A stretch of 53,271 bases of DNA from Fragilaria crotonensis (taxonomy: Eukaryota; Bacillariophyta; Fragilariophyceae; Fragilariales; Fragilariaceae): assembly GCA_022925895.1 (NCBI GenBank), contig JAKSYS010000433.1, forward strand, positions 1 through 53,271. The letters run 5' to 3'. Positions 1 to 11,058 of the stretch are shown in pieces (position 1 is the first letter of the stretch; every line of letters begins with the position of its first letter). A program made the position numbers and the translations under genes. The notes under the pieces are model-generated. The model was not told the DNA's origin, did not search any database, and was given only the letters and a program-made list of their open reading frames with translations.

Positions 1-158
1 AGCAGCCGCTGAGGCGGGAAAGCGTATGGCTGGGTTCATCTGCGCCTGCATATCGTAGAGGCACGTAGACTCAGTAATCTAAAAATTTAGTTGAAGCCCC
101 AAAATGGATCTCACACGCACTCACTTCAGGCAAACCATATTCTCATTCCTAAAACAGA

Positions 159-3100
159 TCAGGTGTTCATTTGGAAGACACCCTCCTCACCAAGAAGTGA
201 ATGTACAAATCCATTCACGAAGCCAGCATCAAAGTCAAGAGCAGCCCTGTGGGTTTTGAACGCCATGACGATGCGTTCAATAAGTGGTAATGTAAGTATT
301 GGTGCGTCATCATGATTGTTGTTCTTCTTGCTCTCGTAAGCAAATAGTATGCGCAAATGCCCTGCTCGTCTTGAAAGCTTTCGCACAGTTTCAGTTCGAA
401 GTACATTCCTGCTTGTGCATTCCATTACTAACGCTTTGAATGCTTCCTTGCTCCTTTTAGAGTTCAATGGCTTACGTCGATAGATACCTTTCGTCACACC
501 CCAGCTATACTCGATCCCTTCGCCAGCTAACTCTGCATGGAATTTTGGTGAAATGATCACAGAAACACCAAGCTCGTTTCCTACGTGTTGCAGGGCTGTC
601 ACCTCTTCAGCAAAATCAAGACAGCTTGCCATTAGAACTCGTAAACTCCATTCCTCCGCACCCTCGAGTACTTCACCATCGGCATCGGTTGCTGGATCCA
701 TGGTGTACTTCTCCAGATTGCCTTCGTCAATCCAACCCCTCTCCCACAGGACTTGCAAAAGGCCCTTTGCCTGTCCTTGCCAGCCTTTCTTTTCTCGTGT
801 GGTGTTTGTTTTGACATCAATATTGTTCGTCCTTGCAAGTTCTTGCAATTCCAAAAGTCGATATTGGCGTCGATCATTCAAGATGTTGAGAGGCCCAAGC
901 TCTGCTTTCAGCTCAGAGATTGTTTTGTTTCTTTTTCGCGGATTACCAGGCAAAGGTGGGAGGATTCGATCATGGCGGTTTATTTCTCGCTCATTTTCTG
1001 TCATCCAGAATGGCCCAGCATCGCCAGATTCAAAGACAAAGGATTGGGTGTCACCAGCATTAACGGTACGTTCGTGCATGCCAAGATAGCCATCCTCTGC
1101 CTTTATTTTTGACTCACGCATTCGTGGCTGCACTCCTCCAAAGCCTCGGTTCATAGTATAGGCATCCAAGCCATTAGCCAACTTTTTTGCATGCCCTTGA
1201 GAGTGATCAAAGAGGAAGGCGAAATCGAAGTGTGGATACAAAACTCGGAGGCAATCAACGCAGTCCTCGAATTGAATTGACATGTGGTTGTATGTCCAAT
1301 ATCCCTCATTGTTTGCTCCAAGTTCGAAGTAGACAACAAATGGGGATTGCTTCAAGTCCTTCTTTGCAGCTTGGCTATGGATAGCCATTGCTGCATCGAC
1401 GTCAACGTAAGTTTTGCCGCGTCGTGCTTCGTTGATTTCTTCCAATTGCACTCGACTAATCTCTACCCCGAACCCAGTCTCACGTGATTGCAGAGCTGAT
1501 ATCATGAGACTCAAGCCATCTGTCTTAGGAAGAAGTGGCCTCTGACCTTCTGGTCCTACCCATTGGCGATTTCCGAAGAAATTGACTATAGACGCTTTCA
1601 TCTTGCCCAAATATCATGAGTGGCTTCTCGTCTTGTGCTTTTCTTACACTCAAGTTCCCCAAAAGCACCGAAACCCATTGTCTCAGCATGTTTGTGCAGT
1701 AAGTCCAAATCATCAACGTGGAATTCAACCATGTCCTTGTTGTCGGAAGTGTATTTGTATCCTCGACTGTCGTCGTCTGACATTTTCTTTCTCTCTCCAT
1801 TCCTCTACAGTTTCGGCTGTAACTTGAATCCACCGATGTGCACGCGACTCAAGCTTTGTCAGATAGTGCGTGCAGAATTCGTTCCGCCTGAAGACGACGT
1901 TTGCTCGCTCGTGACCATCTACAAAAAATGATTTCTTCCTTGTATCATACGTGAACCCGAGTCGCCTGAGCCAGCGCCATGTAGTAGATAACGATATTGG
2001 GCTCTCTAGATAGACCCGAAGTAGACAGCCTTTAATTGTTTTTTGCATACTGCTGCCTCCTTCTTCTTGTAGTACTTCGCCAATTATTTCGTTGTTGTCA
2101 ACAACATCGATGTTAATAGTTCTCCGCTGCAGCTACTCGGAATCAATGAAGTTACTAAATGATTCCTTGCCATCTCGACAGTTAGATCAGCCAGGTTCTC
2201 AATGCAATACCCAAGCCATGGTGACGTGATCTCGTCTCGAAAGTATTCCAGCAAATCTGGTAGAGGGCGCTTCTTTAATATCTTAGGGTTCGGCATCGGA
2301 AAGTGTTCGCGATTCGCCCTCAAGAGAATGTTCCATCCAGCCACCGTTCGCTCATTGGTTGCAGCAGCTTCCATTCCCATCTTGCTGCAATCAACAATTG
2401 CAGCAGCACAGCAATCCTCTATCCACCGTGCCGAATTCATCTCCTCTAGAGCATACGTATAGGCAGCAGGAGTATAGAACACCTCTGCCTAATCATGAAT
2501 ATGTCGTAAGAAAGAGCAGGGTTGTCTTTATCATGCTTTTCTACAACATCTTTCCACCCGTCAACTGTCCGATTGACCTGTTGGAGTCGCTCAATTCGTT
2601 GCTCCAGAATGTCCACGACACCACGACTATCATTTGCATTACCAAGAAAGAGCTTCTTGGCTTCGGGACTATCCCAATACGTCTCTTGAACCAATTTCTC
2701 TGAAATAGGACCATGCTTAGACCTTTTTGTCTCATCCTGTGCTGCTATCTGAGCGTCAGTCTTTCGTTTTGCTCTTGATTGCAATTGAATTTCGCTCGTC
2801 AAATCCACGACTTCTGAAGAACCACGAGCCACACTGTATCGATCATTGATCCTACTGTCTTGTAACAAAGACATGAAGCTCCTCTTTCCATCTGGTGGGC
2901 GTTCAACCATTTCTCCTGGCCTTGTGATGTAGTATCCCCAAACGTTTCTAAGTGGATTTCCGTAAGGATCGATGCCTCTTGATTTCCGTCGAAACATGCC
3001 CGTGGTGTTTGATTCCGTAAAATCATCAAGAATTGCCCCTCCACACACTGAAATTGCTCGATTCATGACGCCTCTATCGAAAGTAAGGGACTCAAGGGAA

Positions 3101-3216
3101 GGAAATTGAGCCTTGATTGCTCGAAAATACGTTTCATCAGTGAGCCATTTGTCTCGGTAGCGGTTTTGCTTCGTCACTTCAACCCAGCATTGGTAGTATA
3201 CCTGTAACGTCTTCAT
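159..3216 (-). pseudogene. Decayed eukaryotic DDE transposase (Tc1/IS630-like fold)
   Basis: One long transposase reading, broken over several frames, is read right to left. The N-terminal part (3216-2446) has no known domain. It is followed by a helix-rich segment (2482-2084) and a block containing WRWLRRLGF...FFVDGHER (about 1990-1860), the pre-catalytic region of large eukaryotic DDE endonucleases. The first acidic motif GQDES lies at about 1594-1609. The frame then changes and the longest open part (1610-159) holds FDHSQGH (second D, near 1207) and GEGIEYSWG (catalytic E, near 512), followed by the helical C-terminus. Order and motifs match the DDE_3-like family of fungi and protists, but the D-to-E spacing of about 230 residues is far longer than in Tc1 elements. 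At least four frame changes, three of them between 2050 and 1570, imply a dead copy. The left end may lie outside the window and no terminal repeats were found. The family call is firm; a functional product is unlikely. Confidence 0.75.
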
Positions 3217-3707
3217 TGTAGCCGATCAGGAAAACATTTAAGGTCAAGGGCCTCAACAACTCGATAAAATAGCGTAAACAACAAAAATGTTTTCCTGATG
3301 AGGATCGGAAGATGATCAAATCGTCGTTACAATGTCATGGTCCGCCGCTGATTTTTGTGTGGTACCAAGCGAGTTGTTTGGATGTACGAGGATGCGGATC
3401 GGGTGCTAAAGCATGACGTCCGGGGAATTTATACTGAAGTCTACGTGATCCAACGATGCGCCTCAAAAACTTGAACCCAGCCATATGCATCCCGCAGCAG
3501 AGAGCAGGTAGCAGGTACTGTCCTACTCTAGTAGAGCCGGAGACGTGTATGCATACATTTACCTGTATGCATACCTGGTACCATCCTGGTACACTGTTCA
3601 CTACTGTAGTACAGTACATGCAGTGTGTGAAGTGTGTGCCGTCACTTGTCCTGTCGTCCAGTATGGTCCCACGAGACGTTCAGTGTGACTTCTTGCCACT
3701 TGTCACC
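3217..3707. other. Spacer between the transposase remnant and the next gene
   Basis: No gene is recognised. It contains a 15-bp perfect inverted repeat (3225-3239 / 3285-3299) just beyond the start of the transposase reading, and a stretch rich in GTAC-type words (about 3510-3620), as in most spacers here. The following gene could in principle start at ATG 3456, but residues before 3708 look like translated spacer. Confidence 0.5.
3225..3299. repeat. 15-bp perfect inverted repeat, 45-bp loop
   Basis: ATCAGGAAAACATTT at 3225-3239 is repeated in inverse orientation at 3285-3299. It sits 8 bp outside the 5' end of the transposase reading, so it may be a subterminal repeat of that element or a hairpin in its promoter. 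Confidence 0.7.
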
Positions 3708-4415
3708 ATGAGGTTCTTGTCCAGAGGAGCGATTGTCTGGTGCCTGCTTCCGTTCCGCAGCGTAGCATTTCTCTCGCCATTGCAACCACACAGTCACCTT
3801 GATCCGTCCTTGATTGTTCGTAATCTCGCAAGAATCGATATCCAGGCAGCCTCTGCCAAGCTTCAATGGGAGATCTTGGAGGAGCGCATGGCGCGTCCAG
3901 TAGTAGATCTATCGAAGAACCGAGAAGAGATAATCGAGAATGAAAAATCGGCGCTTCAAGATGACACCAGTGATTGGGATCAAGGTCAGAGGTGGTCTGA
4001 GACCAGTACAGGACTGCTAGCATTAGGTTTATCCTCGCCTGACGAGCTACTCTTGACGTGCCCTCAGTTGTATAGGCTGGAAACATCCCAAATCCTGGAA
4101 ACATCGAAGTGGTTGATCCAGCAGGAGGGTTTTGGTGTTACCTACATCGTTCAAGAGCCGCGGGTACTAAGCTACAAACGCACCGATGTCGAATACGGCC
4201 TTGAATTTCTCAAGCTCATGACCATGTCCACATCCTTGGCCCTGCTGGTTCCACTACTTCTTAGTGGAATTGAGGGTGGTCTCCAAGAGCGTGCTGTGAA
4301 CGAAGCTCTTGGCGCTGCAGCAGAGGCCACCTACAATGCTAATCAGAGAATAGCTGGAGATGCCGCAGCCACGTTGAAGTCATTGAAGCAAAAAGGACCA
4401 GGATTCATGTTATGA
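3708..4415 (+). CDS. Secreted or plastid-targeted mTERF-like protein with C-terminal hydrophobic segment
   Basis: A 235-residue protein. The start at 3708 was chosen because the upstream in-frame residues are low-complexity spacer, ATG 3708 has a good context (tcaccATGa), and it places a signal-like hydrophobic stretch at the very N-terminus (residues 5-20) ending in SVA-FLSP, close to the diatom plastid motif A-F. Residues about 105-165 have the helical pattern LGLSSPDELLLTCPQLY...G...IVQEPRVLSY, which resembles one or two mTERF repeats (organelle nucleic-acid-binding helices with a conserved proline). A hydrophobic segment (MSTSLALLVPLLLSGI) follows at about 178-193, then a short alanine-rich tail. 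A true mTERF has more repeats, so this is a short or divergent relative, or the resemblance is chance. The gene is well supported; the function is not. Confidence 0.6.
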   Translation: MRFLSRGAIVWCLLPFRSVAFLSPLQPHSHLDPSLIVRNLARIDIQAASAKLQWEILEERMARPVVDLSKNREEIIENEKSALQDDTSDWDQGQRWSETSTGLLALGLSSPDELLLTCPQLYRLETSQILETSKWLIQQEGFGVTYIVQEPRVLSYKRTDVEYGLEFLKLMTMSTSLALLVPLLLSGIEGGLQERAVNEALGAAAEATYNANQRIAGDAAATLKSLKQKGPGFML

Positions 4416-4898
4416 AAGAAGAATGTGCATTTGCTTGCAAAGCAACATGCATGTATAATGGAGAAGCCTGTCTCCTCATTCTGGATAAGAGCCATGTCAT
4501 GAGCAAGTTGGTTTTTCGTCCAAGAGTCCGCAACCTGCGTCGATAGGCGAATGCCACGGATCGATTCGAAATGTTTTCACAGACGCCTCATTTTGAAGGC
4601 TGTCTCACCTGTGCACCCTACAAGAGTCTTCTCTGCATTTCTCAATCCTTGACTCCTGGAGTGTGGGACAAATGTTGGTACAGTATGCGCCAACATATGT
4701 AAAAGGTTGTTAATGCATCGACGGTACAATTAGCTGTGCTAGAGTGCTAGACGCTAGACGATAAGTTGTAGTACTGTACAACAGTACTCGAGTATGTATA
4801 CTGCTACATGAGTGTCGTACGTCGTACGTCACATGCATGATGCTGAGACGATGCGTGTGTTCCGAATATTTCTTGTACTCAGTACTCCGGATCAAACG
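4416..4898. other. Spacer between two plus-strand genes
   Basis: Nothing coding is recognised. It includes a run of overlapping CGTACGT words (about 4815-4830) and short GTAC-rich stretches. It must hold the 3' end of the upstream gene and the promoter of the P-loop kinase gene. Confidence 0.4.
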
Positions 4899-5747
4899 AT
4901 GATGAAAATGGATGACAAATCCGCGATCACAAACACAGTGCCTGTCCAGTCTCAGGAACCTCACAAGAAAGAGCGAAATTTATTCTCCCAGTCTCTAAGC
5001 AAAAGAGCCCATGCATTCATAATTGTTTATCTCCTTCTCCTCCCGACAAAGGCAGCAGCATTCGTAATGCCGATGGATGCTACCTACGACAAGCTCGCAT
5101 CTCAATTCTATCCGTATCTGGAGGATCCTGACTGTCAACACTGGGTAGCCATCGCGGGCGGACCTGGTTCTGGCAAGACAACGACTGCAGTGTCTATCGC
5201 CGAACGTCTGAATGCAATCAAACCAAATTCTTGTGTGGTTTTGCCAGTCGACGGATTTCATTACTCCAAGGCGCGACTCATGGAACTGGATCCAAGTGGC
5301 GAATTCCTCCGAAGACGCGGAGCTCCCTGGACCTTTGATGCGGAACTGTGCATGGAGCTTCTTTGCAAGGCGAAGAAAGAAAAGTCGGGTTCCTTTCCAG
5401 TCTATGATCGTACCATATCTGACCCTGTTAACGATGGAGTAGTACTAACTCCAGAGCACAAGGTAGTACTGATTGAAGGTCTCTACCTTCTTTTACAAAA
5501 TGATGCTCGATGGAAGCCTTTGCAAACGCTCTGGGATGAGCGGTGGTTCGTTAAGGCCCCGACCTTCGAAATTCAAAGACAGCGGCTCATTGAACGATCA
5601 CTTCGAACTTGGTCAGCCGAGAAGGCTGAAATGTGGGGCCAAGGAGAGAGCGGCGCGACAGCTCGTGTTGACGCCAATGATACCAAGAATATGAGCATTG
5701 TTGCAGCCTGTGAAGAGTTTGCGGACACAATCGTTGTGACTCTATAG
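4899..5747 (+). CDS. Plastid-signal P-loop kinase of the phosphoribulokinase/uridine kinase family
   Basis: About 282 residues from ATG 4899; earlier in-frame ATGs (4833, 4851) would lengthen the N-terminus and cannot be excluded. A hydrophobic segment (HAFIIVYLLLLPTKAAAF, with A-F-V-M-P after it) about 40-55 residues in resembles a diatom bipartite plastid signal, though its N-region is long. The kinase fold follows: Walker A GGPGSGKT, the DGFHY motif (VLPVDGFHYSKARL) and RRGAPWTFD, typical of the bacterial FrcK/YggC-like and plant uridine-kinase-like group, then VYDRTISDP and VLIEGLYLL (Walker B region). These enzymes phosphorylate a small hydroxyl metabolite with ATP; the substrate cannot be read from sequence. 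True phosphoribulokinase is much longer and lacks the PVDGFHY layout, so a Calvin-cycle role is not suggested. The gene ends 96 bp from the convergent ABC transporter gene. Confidence 0.8.
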   Translation: MMKMDDKSAITNTVPVQSQEPHKKERNLFSQSLSKRAHAFIIVYLLLLPTKAAAFVMPMDATYDKLASQFYPYLEDPDCQHWVAIAGGPGSGKTTTAVSIAERLNAIKPNSCVVLPVDGFHYSKARLMELDPSGEFLRRRGAPWTFDAELCMELLCKAKKEKSGSFPVYDRTISDPVNDGVVLTPEHKVVLIEGLYLLLQNDARWKPLQTLWDERWFVKAPTFEIQRQRLIERSLRTWSAEKAEMWGQGESGATARVDANDTKNMSIVAACEEFADTIVVTL

Positions 5748-5843
5748 TGTGATGTCTGTATTGAAGAATTATAGTCCTGTGTCACTACACGCGCGTGCTG
5801 ATGCAACGTTGACATTAAAGGCAATGCTAAGAGAAGACGACTT

Positions 5844-7952
5844 TTAAGAGAAGGTTGCTCCTTTGTGTCGTAGAACAAACAAGGCGCAGAGACGGAAACC
5901 AACAAAGAGACCAGCGAGAGCTAGCCAATACCACCAAATACTGTCTTGAGAGACACCATTCTGCTGTAAAATGTTACTGCAGTTCTCCTCCGCCACACCA
6001 GGTTCACAATCTTGGAATTCATACGCAAACGACAGCCGAGAAGCATACGTCAGAGAACATAGCCACTGCGACCATCGTATCCACTGGGGGATGAGTTCAA
6101 TTGCGATGAAGACGCCAGAGAAGTACATCTGTGGTACAACCACTAGCGTGAAGAGGGATTGCGCAGCCTTGACATCACTGAAGAACGAGCCTACCATGAC
6201 AGCGACGGCGGTACTCGTCATGGCAAGAGAAAAGGTGATGAACAGGAATTCCCAGAAACTTTGTTGGAACCCAATCATAAAGTAGACCAGCAACGCCTGT
6301 ACCAGCATGACAACGAATGACTGTAGGGCCTCGGTGGCGAGATGCGATACAAAATAGGGCAAAATACTGTAATGGTCCGTTGAATATTCACGCAGGAACA
6401 ACGGCCGCTCTGAGGCAAAGACAGTTAATGCAGCTTGGCACTGACCCATCATCGTCGAGATATTGACGTTTATGAGAGCACCGACTTGACCTTGTACTAC
6501 TCCTGGAATGGCACGATCAGCAGCTCCGACCTGGAAGAATATAACGCCAAATACAATACCGAGAAAGCTTGTAATAAAAATATTCATGAGGTTCGCCATT
6601 GGGTTCTTGATCACACCCGTCTTCTCTCGCCCGACCAACAGAACAAGTTGGGTCCAAAGAGTGGCATGATCCTTCTGGGGAACTTCCATCAATTTGGAAT
6701 CGAACTTCTTCTTTCTGACGTCTTCTTCAAAGAATCCCTTCGCCGCCAGACTTTCAACGTCATTTTCCTGAGCAACATCCTGTGGTACCCGATGAGTCAG
6801 CACTATCCCCCGGAATCAATGTAAATCTGTGGTCAGGGTTTGTACTTACCAGTATCCAGTCCGCTGGGTTGTAATTCTGAGGCACAGGGAAGCCGTACTG
6901 TGCAAGGTCGGCGTTGATATCTTTGATTAGACCATGATACATGAGCCCACCTCGATTGAGAAGAATCAATCTATCAAAGGAAGCGAAGATGTCTGAAGAT
7001 GGTTGATGAATGGTAAATAATACGATGTTACCAGCTTCAGCCACTTTCTGCAGCAGCTTCATGACCTGTTTGGCGGCGAATGAGTCCAATCCACTGGTTG
7101 GCTCATCAAGAAAGATGATGCTCGGCTGTGCGATGAGCTCCACACCAATCGACACTCTCCTTTTCTCACCGCCTGAAATCCCTTTTCGCAATCCACCACC
7201 AATTATGGTATCGCAGCATGCTTCAAGTCCCAGCTCCTCAATGTACCGATTCACCAGAAAGTCAATTTCCTCATCGGATGTACTCCTGGGTAACCTCAGT
7301 TTGGCCGAGAAGCGTAGTGCCTGCCGAGGTGTTGATGGTTCGTGCAGGGCATCTTCCTGTGCGACAAAGGCGAACATGGTGCGAACTTTCCGATCGTGGT
7401 TTGGATCAATCTTGGCGTCACCGATGTACATGTCTCCTTGGATTTCGACCCTGCTGCTAGAGACGACACGGCCAGCCAATATGTTGAACAAACTCGTCTT
7501 GCCAGCACCTGACGACGGAAGCCAAAACGATGTTAACTCGTGGCACATTACCTGGACTAAGGTTTCATCGTGGGTACACATTGCTTACCTGACGCTCCCA
7601 TGATGGCAGTAAGCTCACCGCCTTTCGCCACGCCCCAGACATCCTTCAGAATGTCTTTCACAACTTGCCCCTGCTTGGATTTCTGTCAAAGGAAGCCACG
7701 GTTAGTCTCAGATGCTGATATAGGATGCATGGCTGTCCATCATCACGCAGGATGCTCATTCGTGCTGTAACTCACCACTTTCATGCTCACATTGAACCAC
7801 GTCAAGTCCTTAGTTTCCCTTTTCGATCCTTTGTCAAAGAAGCAAGCTCTCACAGTCGATGGAACCGCAGATGGAGGTACAGCCTCGTTTTTCACTCCAG
7901 AGGAATACGAGGAGGTACCATGCTCGACGTCTGTGATGGTTGTTAAGTTCAT
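5844..7952 (-). CDS. ABCG-family half-transporter (four exons)
   Basis: Exons read complement(5844..6779, 6850..7508, 7589..7682, 7776..7952), giving about 621 residues, the normal size of a half-transporter. Each junction has GT-AG ends and keeps frame: intron 1 GTGAGT...GACAG (93 bp); intron 2 GTAAGC...GTCAG (80 bp), which splits the Walker A glycine; intron 3 GTAAGT...CACAG (70 bp), which restores the family string NPADWILDV. The order is ATPase first, then membrane domain: Walker A GASGAGKT (residues 88-95), Q-loop FVAQEDAL, signature ISGGEKRR, Walker B IIFLDEPTSGLD, H-loop TIHQP, then an ABC2-type region with about six hydrophobic spans, including NPMANLMNIFITSFLG and VVPQMYFSGVF. Such proteins dimerise and export lipids, sterols or small hydrophobic compounds. 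No signal peptide is visible. Substrate and membrane are unknown. Confidence 0.93.
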
Positions 7953-8780
7953 TATGTTTGTGATGGTAATCGGATGAAGGGTAACTAACGCTCTCGTTGT
8001 GCGATCTTGGTTAAGGTTTCGGCCTGTTCAAGCTTAAAGTCCACGAATGTGCAACATGAGGGAGAAGTACTCTTGCCTTGGTAGCGGATAACACCTTCCG
8101 CTCGAGCAGTTACAAAGTTGTTCCAGGTGGAATATGGAAATGAGACCGAGTCTTATGAACAACATCAAGCATCAAGGCGCATCGAGAAGCAGTTCTGTGA
8201 CACGAAGGCACAAATGGGAACACTCCTGGATCCATGATTTTCACATGATTCCTTGTTGCAACTAATACAGTAGCAAGTTTCCAGGTGCCGACACGGTACA
8301 AGTACTTCCGTACAACGCAGGACTTCAGCTTCGAAATTTTTGATTTTTGTCAGTACGCAGACGCGGCTCGTTGTCGGGACGGGAGGCTCGTTTTCACGGA
8401 AACCATTGTATCACAAATATCTTAATAGTCCGCGTACTCTCAACTCTCAAGACTGACAACTCTATATTGAACGCCGCAGTCAAGAGTACAAGTACCTCAA
8501 TACACAAACCCATATAAATAGTGTAGGATACCAATAAGGAGTTGAACTCCGAGATCCGAGTACACCACATTTTACACTACCAACTAACTAGTACTCCGAG
8601 GACTGCGCTAGGTTGAAATGCACATTGGTGTCGATCGCCTACCTTAATAAGCATCCCTCAGCTAGTAGTGCACACGAGTATGACAATCAAAACTTGAATA
8701 TAAACATATATAAATATGTACACACACCTAACGCGGATACGGTTCGAAATGCAAGTGCCTTCCCTCTTTATGGATGTACG
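7953..8780. other. Spacer upstream of the ABCG gene, downstream of the MORN gene
   Basis: No gene is recognised. The ABCG promoter should lie in its left part. AT-rich stretches occur near 8690-8725, next to the 3' end of the MORN gene. Confidence 0.4.
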
Positions 8781-10253
8781 CTAACAACTCCCCATCTCTC
8801 GAGTGGTCAGCGAGCACGGTTGGTTAGAACGCCAGAGGCCCGAGTGGGTGACTATACCGTACGCATCAACATGCACACCCATGCCATGGCGCAAGTTATT
8901 GCTCCATTCTCCTTTGTATTCCGATCCATCAGGCCAGAAAAATGTACCAGTTCCGCACTTCTTACCATTCTTGTATTCTCCTTCATATCGCTTTCCGTCC
9001 CTCTGCCAGGTGAAGGTACCTCGGCCTTCTTTAAGACCGCAAACCCAATCGCCCTCGTAGCAATTTCCGCTTGGCCAGAAATACGTTCCTTTCCCGTGAT
9101 ACTTTCCAGCCTTCCATTCTCCGCAATAGAAACTTCCATCTGGCCAGCAACGAGTTCCAGTGCCGTGGCACTTGTCGTCCCACCATTGGCCAACGTACTG
9201 TTCACCTGATGGCCACGTTTTGGTTCCAGACCCTGGTGAACGACGTGACTTAGCAACATGCACCGAATACTGACACGAAACCAATACGTAACAAGCACTC
9301 ATTTGGAGCGACTTACCATGCATTTTGTTGTCCACGAATTCTCCAGTGTACCGACGACCATCTGGAAACGTAAGGGTTCCACGACCTTGCTGCTGACCAT
9401 CAACAAACATTCCTTCGTACACCTTGCCGTTTTCCCATTTCTGAATGCCGCTTCCGTGCTTCTTTCCTGCCTTAAACGATCCCTCATACACCGATCCATC
9501 AGCGCACTCCAAGATGCCGTGACCTTCCATGGAGTCGTCGCGCCATTCACCAGTGAACTTGCTCCCGTCAGAAAAGAATTGGATTCCATGACCATGTCGG
9601 TTGTCGCGACTCCACTCGCCGTCATAGATGATGTCTCCTCCCGATTCCCTCCGAAAGACCCCTCGCCCATGGCGATGGTCAGCCTGAAAAGTTCCTTCAT
9701 AGACACACCCGTCCTCCCAAGTCTCCTTACCATCCCCGCACTTCATGCCAGACGCCCACTCTCCTTCATACACCTCGAGCAGCACATTCGATGTGTTATC
9801 GTAGTATTTAATTACGCCATCAGCGCCATGAGGTTGTTCGTGCGCATTGATGGGCCCCGTGTAGGCGCCCATGATCCCAGAAGAATCGCACCACGACAGC
9901 TCCAGGGCGTATCTATTGCCTATGTCGACGACAATTTCTTTTCCAATGTGAGAGCTCTGCTCTCCTTGTGGGTGTACTTGCTCCAGAACCGCGACCGAAG
10001 GCGAGGACGTCGAAGCAACTGTGTGAATGCTGATAGAAGATGAAACCACTCCCGTTCCAACTACTTCTTCTGTCTTCGTTTTGGGAGACGCTTTTGGTGC
10101 AACTTCTGTCTTCTTCGTTGTTTTTGCATCAGATCGTTTCTTCTGGTGAGAAGTGATGCGCTTGTACCGCAATGCTTCCAGGCTGTGAAAGCCAGACACG
10201 GAAGTGGGCGACGAATCGCTTCTATTGCTCTTGGTGGAAGTTGGTTTCGGCAT
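8781..10253 (-). CDS. MORN-repeat protein (12 repeats, two exons)
   Basis: Exons complement(8781..9232, 9317..10253), about 462 residues from ATG 10253. The 84-bp intron (GTAAGT...CCAG) is divisible by three and has no stop, so it can be read through; removing it restores a perfect repeat (NKMHGSGTKTWPSG). Residues about 1-140 are Ser/Thr/Lys-rich and disordered (MPKPTSTKSNRSD...). From about residue 165 there are 12 MORN units of about 23 residues with the core YEGEW..G..HG.G....DG, running nearly to the C-terminus. MORN arrays form elongated beta-hairpin rods that bind lipids or scaffold proteins at membranes and cytoskeleton in protists. There is no kinase or other enzymatic domain, so a scaffold role is inferred. 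No transmembrane or signal segment is visible. Confidence 0.9.
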   Translation of the reverse strand: MPKPTSTKSNRSDSSPTSVSGFHSLEALRYKRITSHQKKRSDAKTTKKTEVAPKASPKTKTEEVVGTGVVSSSISIHTVASTSSPSVAVLEQVHPQGEQSSHIGKEIVVDIGNRYALELSWCDSSGIMGAYTGPINAHEQPHGADGVIKYYDNTSNVLLEVYEGEWASGMKCGDGKETWEDGCVYEGTFQADHRHGRGVFRRESGGDIIYDGEWSRDNRHGHGIQFFSDGSKFTGEWRDDSMEGHGILECADGSVYEGSFKAGKKHGSGIQKWENGKVYEGMFVDGQQQGRGTLTFPDGRRYTGEFVDNKMHGKSLQMSACYVLVSCQYSVHVAKSRRSPGSGTKTWPSGEQYVGQWWDDKCHGTGTRCWPDGSFYCGEWKAGKYHGKGTYFWPSGNCYEGDWVCGLKEGRGTFTWQRDGKRYEGEYKNGKKCGTGTFFWPDGSEYKGEWSNNLRHGMGVHVDAYGIVTHSGLWRSNQPCSLTTREMGSC

Positions 10254-11058
10254 GAGGTGGATCACAGGATTTGCCACGATTATAAGGGCATCTGATTAAA
10301 GTATATGCGACGAACGAGTTGAAATTGACTGACACCCAAAATCGTTTATATCAGATATCAGTTACCTAAGTATCATATGTCTCTATATTACACTCCGATT
10401 ATGAAATGAATGCCCGTAAAGCAAGTTCGCTTTTCATTTCATCCCATACATTTAGCAGCAGTACACTCTCATAAACGATACCCGCGCAGGACACGCCAGA
10501 AAACACCTCTTCAGATTGCTAAGTAAAATGACAAGACGGGATAAGACCTTTCTCCGCGCGTAGGCGAATACACGAGAAATCACGATTGGTGACCACCGAA
10601 TCTTGTGAGCGTCAGACGTTGGGTCCTACTACGAGAACCAATTTGTGCCCATCACATGCTTCGCTTTAGACCACCAGCACAGGTACACGTGAGGATTGTT
10701 AGCAGCGATACATGTCTCAAATCCACGACATGTGGAGGTTGCTTTTGGCAATACTTTCATTTCAATTGAGTTGGCATACATAGTATTCTTAACCGGCAAT
10801 CGCAAAATACGATAGCATCACTCGTGTCGTGCATTAGAGAGATTCTGCTCAACAACTCAATATCCACAACTCTAATAGACTTCGCAACGAATTCCATAAC
10901 GAGTGTCCACAACTGAGGCACACCTAGTAGTACAGTCGACAACTGAGCCCACAAAACAAGATTGCAATTTGCACTGCCGTAATGTGTGATTAACCATTAA
11001 CCTTAAAGATGAGATGACTTAGTGGTGTTTGCGTGTTCGAGCAGGAAGGCGAACAAGT
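10254..11058. other. Spacer with no recognised gene
   Basis: About 800 bp between the MORN gene start and the dihydroorotase gene 3' end. Only short scattered open frames are present. It should hold the MORN promoter close to 10254-10450. Confidence 0.4.

Noticed and set aside
3456-3707. N-terminal extension of the mTERF-like gene from ATG 3456
   Set aside because: Encodes low-complexity spacer text and would bury the signal peptide.
6780-6849. Alternative splice of ABCG intron 3 with donor GTACAA at 6845
   Set aside because: Keeps frame, but the GTAAGT donor with CACAG acceptor restores the conserved NPADWILDV string.
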